Positions 1 through 8,590 of a stretch of 64,000 bases of DNA are shown here, one piece after another. Under the pieces are notes generated by a model. That model saw only the letters and a list, made by a program, of their open reading frames with translations. It made no database searches and was not told where the DNA came from. Location: contig NZ_CP049780.1 of the NCBI RefSeq assembly GCF_011193355.1, positions 1,471,582-1,535,581 on the forward strand. Direction: 5' to 3'. This stretch comes from Streptomyces sp. JB150 (lineage in GTDB: Bacteria; Actinomycetota; Actinomycetes; Streptomycetales; Streptomycetaceae). A program made the position numbers and the translations under genes. The first letter of the stretch is position 1. Every line of letters begins with the position of its first letter.

Positions 1-1
1 C

Positions 2-943
2 GGCAACGGCGACGCGACCCAGCGCACCGGCATGGCCGTGCACCTGTACCACGCCGACGCCTCCATGGACCGGGTCTTCAGCGACGCCGACGGCGAGCTG
101 CTGATCGTCCCCGAGCGCGGCGGTCTCCTGCTGCGCACCGAGTTCGGGCTGCTCCACGCGGAACCCGGCCATGTGGCGCTGATCCCGCGCGGGGTCCGCT
201 TCCGCGTCGAGCTGCTGGACGAGACCGCACGCGGCTACGTCTGCGAGAACTACGGCGCCCCGTTCCGTCTGCCCGACCTCGGCCCGATCGGCGCCAACGG
301 GCTCGCGAACCCCCGTGACTTCCGGGCGCCGGTCGCCGCGTACGAGGACGTCGAGGGCCCGGTGGAGGTGGTCAACAAGTTCTGCGGCAACCTCTGGACG
401 GCCACCTACGACCACTCCCCGCTGGACGTGGTCGCCTGGCACGGCAACTACGTGCCGTACGTCTACGACCTGCGCCGCTTCAACGTGATCGGCACCATCT
501 CCTACGACCACCCGGACCCGTCGATCTTCACGGTGCTGACCTCGCCCACGGACACCCCGGGCCTGGCCGGCGTCGACTTCGTCGTGTTCGCGCCGCGCTG
601 GCTGGTCGGCGAGGACACCTTCCGCCCGCCGTACTTCCACCGCAACGTGATGAGCGAGTACATGGGCCTGATCGAGGGCGCCTACGACGCCAAGGCCGAG
701 GGCTTCGTGCCGGGCGGCGGCTCGCTGCACAACATGATGTCGGCGCACGGCCCGGACCGGGAGACCTTCGACAGGGCGAGCGCGGCCGAGCTGCGGCCGC
801 AGAAGCTCGACGACGGGCTGGCGTTCATGTTCGAGACCCGCTGGCCGGTGACGCTCACCCCGCACGCCGCCCGCGCCGAGCACCTCCAGCAGGCGTACGA
901 CGACGTCTGGCAGGGCCTGGAGCGGCACTTTCGCGCACCGTGA
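2..943 (+). CDS. hmgA: Homogentisate 1,2-dioxygenase, C-terminal part (5' end outside window)
   Basis: Non-haem iron dioxygenase that opens the ring of homogentisate to maleylacetoacetate in tyrosine/phenylalanine catabolism; cytosolic. The frame is open from base 2 ([10 protein letters not shown]...), so the first roughly 130 residues lie outside. Visible family signatures are [12 protein letters not shown], then PPYFHRN, MSEYMG and SAHGPD; by comparison with the human enzyme the His of YFHRN, the Glu of MSEYMG and the His of AHGPD are the iron ligands, and all three are present. The protein ends at a normal place. A GntR regulator follows 51 bases downstream on the same strand and is a candidate regulator of this pathway (inference from position only). 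Confidence 0.95.
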   Translation, partial: GNGDATQRTGMAVHLYHADASMDRVFSDADGELLIVPERGGLLLRTEFGLLHAEPGHVALIPRGVRFRVELLDETARGYVCENYGAPFRLPDLGPIGANGLANPRDFRAPVAAYEDVEGPVEVVNKFCGNLWTATYDHSPLDVVAWHGNYVPYVYDLRRFNVIGTISYDHPDPSIFTVLTSPTDTPGLAGVDFVVFAPRWLVGEDTFRPPYFHRNVMSEYMGLIEGAYDAKAEGFVPGGGSLHNMMSAHGPDRETFDRASAAELRPQKLDDGLAFMFETRWPVTLTPHAARAEHLQQAYDDVWQGLERHFRAP

Positions 944-957
944 CCCGGGCGCACCGG

Positions 958-987
958 TTGCACTGACGAATCCGCACCAGGTACGGA
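958..987 (+). promoter_or_regulatory. Putative promoter of the GntR gene, leaderless arrangement
   Basis: TTGCAC (958-963), 18-base spacer, TACGGA (982-987). The GTG start of the GntR gene lies 7 bases after the -10 hexamer, where transcription would be expected to begin, so the transcript may be leaderless. Pattern match only; no experimental support. Confidence 0.4.
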
Positions 988-994
988 TGGCCCC

Positions 995-1744
995 GTGACC
1001 TCCTTCGCCCCCGACTCCATCGTCCTGAACCGCAAGCTGCCGCTCTGGTACCAGGTGTCGCAGTCGCTGCGCGCCTCGATACTCGGCCGCTCGCCCCGGG
1101 ACCCGCTGCGGCTGCCCACGGAGGAACAGCTCGCCGGGCACTACGGCGTGAGCGTGCTGACCATGCGGCAGGCGCTGAAGGAGCTGGAGGACGAGGGGCT
1201 CATCACCCGCCATCGCCGGCGCGGCACGTTCATCGAGCCCAGCGCCCGCCGGGGTTCACCGGTGCGGCTGCTGGGGTCGGTGGACGCGATCGTGGCCCAG
1301 CAGTCCGGTATGACGACGCGGCTGCTGGAGCACGGGCGCGCCCCCGTGCCCGCCGAGGTCGCCGACCACTTCCCGGACCTCTCGGAGGCGGCCACGTACC
1401 ACCGGCTGCGCAGCGACGCGGAGACCGGCGAGCCGACCAACCACGCCCGCAACTGGGTCCGCCCCGAGCTGGCCGACCGGATCGACCTGGACGACCTGGT
1501 GCGCTGGCCGATGACCAAGGTGCTGCGGGACGTGGTGGGCGCCGGCATCAGCCGTATCACGGACACCGTGGAGGCCCGCCTCGCCGACCCGGAGACGGCC
1601 CGGCTCCTGGAGGTGCCGCTGCTCAGCCCGATCCTCCACTACACGGGCGTCACCTACGACGACGACGGCCGGGTCCTCGACGTCGCCGTCATCCACTACC
1701 GCGGCGACCGCTTCTCCTTCACGGTCACACTCGACGCCACCTGA
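995..1744 (+). CDS. GntR family transcriptional regulator with UTRA-type effector domain
   Basis: 249-residue DNA-binding repressor/activator of the HutC-like GntR subfamily. Residues about 14-80 form the winged helix (PLWYQVSQSLR, LPTEEQLAGHYGVSVLTMRQALKELEDEGLI, RRRGTFI); residues about 95-245 fit the UTRA ligand-binding fold and end with the usual strand pair (HYRGDRFSF). GTG at 995 is the first start that gives a complete N-terminus. Immediate downstream position to hmgA suggests a role in homogentisate or aromatic amino-acid catabolism, but no operator was recognised, so the target is inference. Confidence 0.9.
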   Translation: MTSFAPDSIVLNRKLPLWYQVSQSLRASILGRSPRDPLRLPTEEQLAGHYGVSVLTMRQALKELEDEGLITRHRRRGTFIEPSARRGSPVRLLGSVDAIVAQQSGMTTRLLEHGRAPVPAEVADHFPDLSEAATYHRLRSDAETGEPTNHARNWVRPELADRIDLDDLVRWPMTKVLRDVVGAGISRITDTVEARLADPETARLLEVPLLSPILHYTGVTYDDDGRVLDVAVIHYRGDRFSFTVTLDAT

Positions 1745-1765
1745 CCCCGTGGCACCCGTCGTACG

Positions 1766-2923
1766 ATGCCGGGCGTGACGTACGAGGACGCTCCGCTGCT
1801 GGCCGACCTCATGCCGTGGTCCGTCGCACCCCCGCGGATCGGCCGGGCGTGGCCGGCGGCTCCCGACCCCGGCTCGCTCAGGGCCCGCTGGGACGCCTTC
1901 GTGAAGGCCGACGGCGCCGGCCGGGAAGCGCTGCTGGAGCCGACCCGCGCCCGCACCCTGCGCACCGCGGTCGGCCGGCTGCCCGGCCAGTCCGCCGGCA
2001 CCGAACGCCTGCTGCGCGCCTCGGGCCCCTGCCCGGAGCCGGTCCGTGTCCTGCGCGCCCCCTTCGACGAGCAGTGGCTGATCCCGGACCACCGGCTCAT
2101 CGACGCCGCCCGCCCGGAGCTGTGGCGGGTGGCCGACGCGCACCAGGTGTTCGCCGTGGAGAACCCCGACGACCCGGCCCTCCCGCTGCTGGCGACGTCG
2201 TTCCTCCCGCTGCCGCGCTCCGGCCGCGTCCGCCCTCTCCACCGCCGCCCCGGCGGCACCGAACCCAACCTGGCCCCCGGCCTCCTGGAGCACCTGGCCG
2301 CCCTCCTGGGAGCGCCGGTCGAGCCGCGGGACGTCCTCGCCTGGGCGCTGGCGACGGCTGGAGCCGGTCTCGCCGTCCCGCTCACCCGGGATCCCGAGGA
2401 GTGGGCGGAGGGCCTGGCGCTGGGCCACCGGCTGCTGTGGCTGCTGCGCCGCGACGGCGAGCGCCCCCGGCTCCCGGGCGGGCGCCGCCCGTACGTCCGC
2501 GCCCCGCTGCCCGCCCGCCCCCGCACCCTCGTCTACGACCGCGAGGAGGAAGCCCTCTTTCTCGACGAGGGCCGCATCTCACCGGTGCCGCCCGAGGCCT
2601 GGGACTTCGAGACGGGCGGGGTCCGGGTGCTGGAGCAGTGGTTCACCGCCCGCACCGCCGAGGCGGCGCCCGGCACCCTGGCGGCGATCCGCCCGGCGGC
2701 CTGGCCGCAGACCTGGACGTCCGAACTCCTGGAGCTGATCACCGTCCTCGCCCTGCTGGCGGAACTGCGCCCGCTGCGCGCACGCCTGACGGTGCGTCAC
2801 CCCGTCACGGCGACGGACCTGCGCACGGCGGGCGTGCTCCCGGCCCCGGACACGGCCCGCCGGCCGGCCTCGGTCCTGACCGAACCCGAGGAGGGACCCG
2901 AGGGGCAACTGGCCCTGATTTAG
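1766..2923 (+). CDS. Type ISP restriction/modification C-terminal-domain-like protein, stand-alone
   Basis: 385 residues. The stretch DEQWLIPDHRLIDAARPELW and the later block SPVPPEAWDFETGGVRVLEQW resemble the C-terminal DNA-recognition part of Type ISP restriction-modification enzymes (Type_ISP_C), which is how I remember similar streptomycete proteins being named. No helicase or nuclease domain and no methylase NPPY-type motif is present, so the protein cannot be a complete restriction enzyme; its function is unknown. ATG 1766 is used; GTG 1775 is an alternative, preceded by TACGAT at 1762. The stop codon overlaps the stop of the convergent TetR gene. Confidence 0.6.
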   Translation: MPGVTYEDAPLLADLMPWSVAPPRIGRAWPAAPDPGSLRARWDAFVKADGAGREALLEPTRARTLRTAVGRLPGQSAGTERLLRASGPCPEPVRVLRAPFDEQWLIPDHRLIDAARPELWRVADAHQVFAVENPDDPALPLLATSFLPLPRSGRVRPLHRRPGGTEPNLAPGLLEHLAALLGAPVEPRDVLAWALATAGAGLAVPLTRDPEEWAEGLALGHRLLWLLRRDGERPRLPGGRRPYVRAPLPARPRTLVYDREEEALFLDEGRISPVPPEAWDFETGGVRVLEQWFTARTAEAAPGTLAAIRPAAWPQTWTSELLELITVLALLAELRPLRARLTVRHPVTATDLRTAGVLPAPDTARRPASVLTEPEEGPEGQLALI

Positions 2924-3666
2924 GGGGCGTCCGCCGCGTTCCCGCCCGCCCGGCGCAGGTCGGGGTCGAAGGCGTCCAGCACACGTTCGAGTGCCCGCTG
3001 GAACACCGCCTCCAGATCGACCGGCCCGCTCGCCTCCCGGAAGGCCGCGGCCAGGCGCGGGTAGGCACCGCCGGCCACCTGGCTGCCGAGGTAGGCCATG
3101 CGGACCGCGTTCTCCTCCTCCGCCGACCACGGCATGGACCGGGCGCGCTCGACGGTGGCGATCTCGTTCGCGGCGTACGTCGTGACGACGCCGTTGACGA
3201 GGGCGACCAGCTCCATCTTGGTGCCGTAGGGGACGTCCAGCGGCTCCAGGCAGGCCAGGCAGTGCTCCAGGTAGCGCAGGGTGTGGGGGCTGAAGCCGTA
3301 CACACCCGGCATCAGGCGCGGCACCCAGGTGTGCCGGCGCATGATGGCGCGCGTCTCCCGCGCGTTGCGGAGCATGTCGGCCCGCCAGTCGCCCGAGGGC
3401 TCGCGGATCTCGTGCTCGGCGCCGACGGCGTCCACCATCAGCTCGTACAGGTCCTCCTTGCGGGGGACGTAGTTGTACAGCGACATCGTGCCGCAGCCCA
3501 GCTCGGCGGCGACCCGCCGCATCGACACCGCGTCCAGCCCTTCCGCGTCGGCGATGCGGACGGCCGCGGCCGCGATGTCGGAACGGGTGTACGCGGGCCT
3601 CGGCCCACGCCCCGTCCGTTCGGGGCGCGCCCAGATCACATGGGGTTCGGCCGCTCGGCCCGCCAT
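2920..3666 (-). CDS. TetR/AcrR family repressor
   Basis: 248-residue regulator. The N-terminal helix-turn-helix is at about residues 25-70 (TRSDIAAAAVRIADAEG, MRRVAAELGCGTMSLYNYVPRKEDLY); the C-terminal part resembles the TetR_C_1 ligand-binding domain. It is divergent from a DrrAB-like ABC exporter with 63 bases between the start codons, and that gap plus the first codons of the ATPase carry two copies of one inverted repeat. This layout is typical of a repressor that controls itself and an efflux pump; the inducer is unknown. Its stop codon overlaps the stop of the convergent upstream gene. Confidence 0.93.
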   Translation of the reverse strand: MAGRAAEPHVIWARPERTGRGPRPAYTRSDIAAAAVRIADAEGLDAVSMRRVAAELGCGTMSLYNYVPRKEDLYELMVDAVGAEHEIREPSGDWRADMLRNARETRAIMRRHTWVPRLMPGVYGFSPHTLRYLEHCLACLEPLDVPYGTKMELVALVNGVVTTYAANEIATVERARSMPWSAEEENAVRMAYLGSQVAGGAYPRLAAAFREASGPVDLEAVFQRALERVLDAFDPDLRRAGGNAADAP

Positions 3667-3694
3667 CGGTCATCACCTCGCCCACCATCGTAGT

Positions 3695-3711
3695 TACGTA
3701 CACCGTACGTA
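3695..3711. promoter_or_regulatory. TetR operator O1 (perfect inverted repeat)
   Basis: TACGTAC-ACC-GTACGTA, 7-bp arms with a 3-base spacer, between the divergent TetR and ABC-ATPase genes. It covers the expected -35 region of a promoter whose -10 would be TATGGT (3718-3723). A second copy lies at 3738-3754. Confidence 0.65.
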
Positions 3712-3729
3712 GTGCGCTATGGTCGGGTC

Positions 3730-4671
3730 ATGACTACTACGTACGCTGTACTTAGTGAAGGACTGGAAAAGCGTTTCGGCGAGGTGCGCGCCCTGCGCGG
3801 GCTGGATCTCGCGGTCGCCCGGGGCACGGTCTGCGGGCTGCTCGGCCCGAACGGCGCGGGCAAGACCACCGCCGTCCGGCTGCTGACCACGCTGCTGCGC
3901 CCGGACGCGGGCTCGGCGCGGATCGCGGGGCACGACCTGGTCCGCGAGGCGGCGGAGGTCCGCCGCCGAATCGGCGTCACCGGGCAGTACGCGTCGGTCG
4001 ACGGCGACCTCACGGGGCGTCAGAACCTGCGGCTGTTCGCCCGGCTGCACCGGGTGCGCGGACCGGCGCGGGCCGCCGACGAGCTGCTGGAGCGCTTCGG
4101 GCTCACCGAGGCCGCGGACCGGCCCGCCTCGGCCTACTCGGGCGGGATGCGCCGCCGGCTGGACCTGGCGGCGAGCCTGGTCCGCCGCCCGGAGGTGCTG
4201 TTCCTCGACGAGCCGACCACCGGCCTCGACCCGGTGTCCCGCAGCGGCGTGTGGGAGGCGGTGCGCGCGCTGCGGGCGGACGGCACGACGGTGGTGCTGA
4301 CCACCCAGTACCTGGAGGAGGCCGACCGGCTCGCCGACGACATCGCCCTGGTGGACCACGGCCGGGTCGCGCACACCGGCTCCCCGGCCGAACTGAAGGC
4401 ACTCGTCGGGACACACGTGGAGGTGGTCGTCGCGGACGCCGGCGCGATGGTGCGGGCGGCGGGTGTCCTCGACCGGCTCACCGGCGGACGCCCCGTCTTC
4501 GACCACGACCGGGCCGCCGTCGGCGCGGTCACCCGCGACACCACGCTCACCCTGCCCCGCCTGGTGCGCGAACTCGACGCGGCGGGCGTGCCGCTGCTCG
4601 ACGCGAGCCTCAGGCCACCGACCCTCGACGACGTCTTCCTGCGCCTCACCGAGAAGGAGCCCGCCGCATGA
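3730..4671 (+). CDS. ABC transporter ATP-binding protein, DrrA type
   Basis: 313-residue ATPase of a drug/lipid exporter. Walker A GPNGAGKTT (about residues 41-49), signature SGGMRRRLDLA, Walker B LFLDEPTTGLD and the DrrA-type TTQYLEEAD, where a Gln replaces the usual H-loop His. ATG 3730 is chosen because TATGGT sits 6 bases upstream, as in a leaderless transcript, and no Shine-Dalgarno sequence precedes it; GTG 3712 is the alternative. It overlaps the permease by ATGA, so the two are translationally coupled. Likely repressed by the divergent TetR protein through two operators. Confidence 0.93.
   Translation: MTTTYAVLSEGLEKRFGEVRALRGLDLAVARGTVCGLLGPNGAGKTTAVRLLTTLLRPDAGSARIAGHDLVREAAEVRRRIGVTGQYASVDGDLTGRQNLRLFARLHRVRGPARAADELLERFGLTEAADRPASAYSGGMRRRLDLAASLVRRPEVLFLDEPTTGLDPVSRSGVWEAVRALRADGTTVVLTTQYLEEADRLADDIALVDHGRVAHTGSPAELKALVGTHVEVVVADAGAMVRAAGVLDRLTGGRPVFDHDRAAVGAVTRDTTLTLPRLVRELDAAGVPLLDASLRPPTLDDVFLRLTEKEPAA
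3738..3754. promoter_or_regulatory. TetR operator O2 inside the start of the ATPase gene
   Basis: TACGTAC-GCT-GTACTTA, the same 17-bp pattern as O1 with one arm mismatch. It occupies codons 3-9 of the ATPase gene. The centres of O1 and O2 are 43 bp apart, about four helical turns, placing the two sites on the same DNA face. Confidence 0.55.
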
Positions 4672-5450
4672 GCACGCTCGCCCACGACGGCACCGCCCTG
4701 CTCGCCCGCCAGCTCCAGCGGGCCCGCAACAACCCGGGGCTGCTGATCCTCACCCAGACCATGCCGGTCACCATGCTGCTGTTCTTCGGCTACGTCTTCG
4801 GCAGCGCGCTCGCCATGCCCGGCGCCGCGTACCGCTCCTTCCTGGTGCCGGGGCTGCTGGTGGCGACGGCCGCGGGCGGGGTGATGACCGGGATGTTCCA
4901 GGCCGCCCAGGACACCCACCGGGGCGTGACCGACCGGCTGCGCACCCTGCCGGTCAGCCGGGCCGCGGTGCCGCTGGGCCAGGCCGTCGCGGACCTGGTC
5001 GTCACGGCGGCGGGCACGGTGCCGTTCCTGCTGGTGGGGCTGGCGATGGGCTGGCGCGTCGAGGGATCGGCGGCCGGGGCGGCGGGGGCCGTCGCCCTGC
5101 TGCTGCTGTTCCGGTTCGCCTGCGTCTGGGCGGGCATCTTCCTCGGTCTGCTCACCCGCGACGAGGAGGCGGCCGGCCAGCTCGGTGCGGTCACCTTCGT
5201 GCTGCCGCTGCTGTCCAACGCCTACATCCCCACCGAGGGCCTGCCCGCCTGGCTGCGCGCCCTCGCCGAGTGGAACCCGATCAGCGCGGTCACCACGGCC
5301 GTACGGCACCTCTTCGGCAACGCCCCGGTGCCGCAGGGGGCGGCCTGGCCGGTGGCGCATCCGGTCGCGGGCTCGCTGGCCTGGTGCGCGGTGCTGATCG
5401 CCGTGTTCGCCCCGGCCGCCGTGCGCCGGTTCTCGGCCGGGAACCGGTAA
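4668..5450 (+). CDS. ABC-2 type permease, DrrB type
   Basis: 260-residue membrane subunit partnering the ATPase just upstream. About six membrane segments are visible, starting near residue 25 (LILTQTMPVTMLLFFGYVFG), with the ABC-2 signature region near residues 85-100 (DRLRTLPVSRAAVPLGQ) and the conserved LPLLSNAYIPTEGLP WL/NPIS segment near residues 180-205. The ATG lies inside the ATPase stop (ATGA). Substrate unknown; hydrophobic drug or lipid export is the family norm. Confidence 0.92.
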   Translation: MSTLAHDGTALLARQLQRARNNPGLLILTQTMPVTMLLFFGYVFGSALAMPGAAYRSFLVPGLLVATAAGGVMTGMFQAAQDTHRGVTDRLRTLPVSRAAVPLGQAVADLVVTAAGTVPFLLVGLAMGWRVEGSAAGAAGAVALLLLFRFACVWAGIFLGLLTRDEEAAGQLGAVTFVLPLLSNAYIPTEGLPAWLRALAEWNPISAVTTAVRHLFGNAPVPQGAAWPVAHPVAGSLAWCAVLIAVFAPAAVRRFSAGNR

Positions 5451-5492
5451 CCGCTGCTGACAGAGTCCCTGGGCAGGGGCATGATCCACCCC

Positions 5493-6689
5493 ATGGAGCG
5501 TCTTCCCCTGCCCCTGGAGGGCATCACCGTCGTCGCCGTCGAGCAGGCCGTCTCCGCCCCGTTCGCCACCCGTCAGCTCGCCGATCTCGGCGCGCGGGTG
5601 ATCAAGGTGGAGCGGGTCGACGGCGGCGACTTCGCGCGCGGCTACGACACCGCCGCCCGCGGTCTGGCCTCGCACTTCGTGTGGTGCAACCGGGGCAAGG
5701 AGTCGATCGCGCTGGACCTGAAGGACCCGCGCGGGCTGGACGTCGTACGGCGGCTGATCGTTGACGCGGACGTGTTCGTGCAGAACCTCGCGCACGGCGC
5801 GGCGGCCCGGCTCGGCCTGGACGCGGCGACGCTGTGCGCGGCGCACCCGCGGCTGATCGCCGTGGACATATCCGGCTACGGCGGGTCGGGACCGTACGCG
5901 GACAAGCGGGCCTACGACATGCTCGTGCAGTGCGAGGCGGGCCTGGTGTCGGTGACCGGGACGCCGGAGCAGCCGGTGAAGGCGGGCATTCCGGCGGCGG
6001 ACATCGCGGCCGCCATGTACGCCTTCTCCGGGGTGCTGGCCGCGCTGGTGCGGCGGGGGACGACCGGGCGGGGCGGGCCGGTGGAGGTCTCGATGCTGGA
6101 GGCGCTGGCGGAGTGGATGGGGCATCCGCTGCACCACGCGATGCACGACGGCGCACCCCCGGCGCGCACCGGTCTCGCGCACGCGGTGATCGCGCCGTAC
6201 GACGCGTACCCGACGGCGGACGGGGGGCGGGTGCTGCTGTCGGTGCAGAACGACCGGGAGTGGCGGCGGCTGGCCGAACGGGTGCTGGGCGAACCGGGGC
6301 TGGGCACGGACCCGGCGTTCGCGACGAACGCGGCGCGGGTGGCGAACCGGGACCGCACGGACGAGCTGGTGGCGAAGGCGCTGAGCGTGCTGGACGCCGA
6401 CGAGGCGCTGGCACGGCTGGAAGGGGCGGGGATCGCGTGCGCGCGGCTGCGGGACGTCCGCGAGGTGGCGGAGCACCCGCAGCTCGCGGCGCGGGAGCGG
6501 TGGCGGGAGGTGGGCTCGCCGGTGGGGCCGCTGCGGGCGCTGCTGCCGCCGATCACCCTGCCGGGTGGGGAACCCGCACGGATGGGTGACGTCCCCGCGC
6601 TCGGCCGGCACACCGAGGCGCTGCTGCGTGCCGTGGGGATGACGGACGACGAGATCGCAGCCTTGCGCCGGGACGGTGTGGCGGCCTGA
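5493..6689 (+). CDS. CoA transferase, family III (CaiB/BaiF)
   Basis: 398 residues, the usual length for the family. The N-terminus (LPLEGITVVAVEQAVSAPFATRQLADLGARVIKVER in family terms) is characteristic, and the catalytic Asp corresponds to the D of AYDMLVQ, followed by GLVSVTG. Family members move CoA between carboxylic acids such as formate, oxalate, carnitine, succinate or itaconate; the substrate cannot be read from sequence. ATG 5493 gives the normal N-terminus; ATG 5481 adds four residues. It follows the ABC permease by 42 bases and may share its transcript. Confidence 0.88.
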   Translation: MERLPLPLEGITVVAVEQAVSAPFATRQLADLGARVIKVERVDGGDFARGYDTAARGLASHFVWCNRGKESIALDLKDPRGLDVVRRLIVDADVFVQNLAHGAAARLGLDAATLCAAHPRLIAVDISGYGGSGPYADKRAYDMLVQCEAGLVSVTGTPEQPVKAGIPAADIAAAMYAFSGVLAALVRRGTTGRGGPVEVSMLEALAEWMGHPLHHAMHDGAPPARTGLAHAVIAPYDAYPTADGGRVLLSVQNDREWRRLAERVLGEPGLGTDPAFATNAARVANRDRTDELVAKALSVLDADEALARLEGAGIACARLRDVREVAEHPQLAARERWREVGSPVGPLRALLPPITLPGGEPARMGDVPALGRHTEALLRAVGMTDDEIAALRRDGVAA

Positions 6690-6752
6690 GCGCGGTTCGG
6701 GGAAGCGGCCCCCGGGGTCCGGGACGCGGTCCTCGGGGAGCGCCCGTGCCGG

Positions 6753-7022
6753 TCAGTGCCCGCCGAACAGGGTGCGGCGGAGCCTGCGCAGCGGGGCGAA
6801 GAGCGAGACGCGGCTCACTCGGGCGCCCGTGGCGCTGGGACGGTGCGCGGGCTCACGCGCGGTCAGCTCCAGCATCAGCGAGGTGGCCTCGGCCGTCTTC
6901 TGCCGCGGCACGGCGGGACCCGCCAGCACCGCGAGATGGCGGTCGAGGCGCGTACTGCTCGCGCTGCTTCCGTAGGTGATCGCAGGGACCCTGGCCCTGC
7001 TGCGCACAGTTATCTGTTCCAT
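6753..7022 (-). CDS. Short conserved hypothetical protein
   Basis: 89 residues beginning MEQITVRSRARVP; basic, with Arg-rich ends (SLFAPLRRLRRTLFGGH), no signal peptide or transmembrane segment. The start at 7022 is supported by GGGGAG eight bases upstream on the transcribed strand. I recognise it as the kind of short protein conserved in streptomycetes, but know no function. TAGGGT at about 7063-7068 (reverse strand) is a reasonable -10. It converges on the CoA transferase across 63 bases. Confidence 0.6.
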   Translation of the reverse strand: MEQITVRSRARVPAITYGSSASSTRLDRHLAVLAGPAVPRQKTAEATSLMLELTAREPAHRPSATGARVSRVSLFAPLRRLRRTLFGGH

Positions 7023-7148
7023 GTCACTCCCCACCCGTACGAGTCCACCCGGCCCGGGCAGGGTAACCCTATCGCCCCCTCGGGGCACGCGTGTATCGCG
7101 GTCACAGGAAACACCTTCCCCATAAGGGTGTTGACGACGCGTCTTCGA

Positions 7149-7961
7149 TTACTCTCCGAATCCGACCGAATTCAGGGCGAGTTGGACAACGGGCGTGGTC
7201 GTGGGCCGGTCTGAGCCCCCGTCGGGTTCGACGGTGACGGCGAGTGACGTCGCCGCGCTGTCCAGGCCGGACGCGGCCAAGGGCGTATCGCCGTCGAAGA
7301 GGCCCAGAGAGCGCGGTGGCGCGCCGGGACGCATGAGCCACAGCTGGTGCACGTGTTCGCCGGGCGGCTCGCCGTACCCCCGCAGGGTCACCACCGCGCG
7401 CCCCGTCGAAACGGAAGCGATTACTCCGATCGTGCGGCCCCGCGCGTCCCGGCCGGACGCCGCGCGGGCGTCCCCCGCGCTCAGGACGTGGGCGATCTCA
7501 CGTGCCCGGTCGCGCTCCGCGGCGAGTTCGTCCCGCGTCCGCTCCGCCTGGACGGCGAACAGCGCGGCGACCACGAGGGCCGCGGCGGCGGTCACCGTCG
7601 CGAACGGCATGAGCAGCGGGCGCGCCCGGGGGGTGCGGGCCCGCGCCCGCGGCGGCTGGACGCCCCAGACGTGCGGCGGCAGCCGCGGCGCGTGCCCTGG
7701 TGCGGCGGCGGCCTCCTGCGGGGTGGCCCGTACGGCGGCCATGACGCGCTCGCGCAGGGCGGGCGGGGCGGGTTCGGCCGCCGAGAAGGCCAGCCGCACC
7801 GCGTCCTCGGTGAGCGCCCGCGCCTCGGCGTCGCACCGCCCGCACCGGGCCAGATGCCGCTCGAACCGGCGCCGCTCGTCGGGTTCGAGCGCGTCGAGGG
7901 CGTAGGGCGCGGCGAGCGAGTGGGGGTCGTCGCGGCGCAGCAGCCGCCCGAACAGGCTCAT
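7149..7961 (-). CDS. Anti-sigma factor, RskA-like, zinc-binding N-terminus
   Basis: 270-residue membrane protein that would hold the neighbouring ECF sigma factor. The N-terminal anti-sigma domain carries the HxxxCxxC zinc motif (HLARCGRC, about residues 36-43); one membrane segment lies at about residues 118-138 (LLMPFATVTAAAALVVAALFA), followed by a coiled stretch and an outer RskA domain (VHQLWLMRPG, RSLGLFDG). ATG 7961 overlaps the sigma-factor stop by ATGA, so the two proteins are made together. Release from sigma probably needs regulated proteolysis, as in Mycobacterium RskA (family knowledge). Confidence 0.9.
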   Translation of the reverse strand: MSLFGRLLRRDDPHSLAAPYALDALEPDERRRFERHLARCGRCDAEARALTEDAVRLAFSAAEPAPPALRERVMAAVRATPQEAAAAPGHAPRLPPHVWGVQPPRARARTPRARPLLMPFATVTAAAALVVAALFAVQAERTRDELAAERDRAREIAHVLSAGDARAASGRDARGRTIGVIASVSTGRAVVTLRGYGEPPGEHVHQLWLMRPGAPPRSLGLFDGDTPLAASGLDSAATSLAVTVEPDGGSDRPTTTPVVQLALNSVGFGE

Positions 7962-8500
7962 GCCGCACCTCCGAGGCAGTCCCGCAGCCGGGTCAGCCCG
8001 TCCCGCATCCGGGTCTTGACCGTGCCCAGCGGCAGCGACAGCCGTTCGGCGACCTCGCGGTAGGTGTAGCCGTCGTAGTAGGCGAGGGTGACGGACTGGC
8101 GCTGGAGGGCGGTGAGCCGGTGCAGGCAGCGGCGCACCCACTCCCGTTCCAGGCCCGCCTCCACCTCCTCGGCGACCTGGTCGAAGGCGGGCGCCCGGGC
8201 GCGCAGCGCCTCCCGCTGCTCGCGGTCGGCCGCCGCGCGGGCGCTGCGCACCCGGTCCACGGCGCGCCGGTGGGCGAGGGTCAGCACCCAGGCGAGCGCG
8301 CTGCCGCGCCCCGGGTCGAACCGCCGTGCGGATCGCCACAGTTCGAGCAGCACTTCCTGGGCCACCTCCTCCGACTGGGCCGGATCCCGCACCACCCGCT
8401 TGACCAGACCGAACACCGGGCCGGACACCAGCGTGTACAGATCCTCGAAGGCCCGCTGGTCGCCGCCCGCCACGCGCAGCAGAAGCTCGTCCGCCTCCAC
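7958..8500 (-). CDS. ECF RNA polymerase sigma factor, SigK-like
   Basis: 180 residues with regions 2 and 4: QRAFEDLYTLVSG (2.1), SEEVAQEVLLELW (2.2-2.3), GSALAWVLTLAHRRAVDRVR (2.4) and the C-terminal helix-turn-helix LAYYDGYTYREVAERLSLPLGTVKTRMRDGL (region 4). GTG 8500 is chosen because GGGAGGGGGAAG lies directly before it; an upstream GTG at 8521 would place that ribosome-binding site inside the gene. Coupled to the RskA-like gene. It is divergent from a DUF4331 gene across an intergenic region filled with 20-bp repeats, which may hold its own promoter. Confidence 0.9.
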   Translation of the reverse strand: MEADELLLRVAGGDQRAFEDLYTLVSGPVFGLVKRVVRDPAQSEEVAQEVLLELWRSARRFDPGRGSALAWVLTLAHRRAVDRVRSARAAADREQREALRARAPAFDQVAEEVEAGLEREWVRRCLHRLTALQRQSVTLAYYDGYTYREVAERLSLPLGTVKTRMRDGLTRLRDCLGGAA

Positions 8501-8590
8501 CCGCTTCCCCCTCCCTGTCACCTGTCGGACGGGAGTACGGATCAGCGGGCCGAAAACGCGGGTCGCGCGGCGGGGAAACCGGCCGGCTCC

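Noticed and set aside
4134..6611. An 825-codon minus-strand frame across the ABC exporter and CoA transferase
   Set aside because: Shadow frame running through three well-supported plus-strand genes.
6690..6752. Terminator between CoA transferase and the small minus-strand gene
   Set aside because: A CCCCGGGGTCC-like stem with two mismatches is present, too weak to call.
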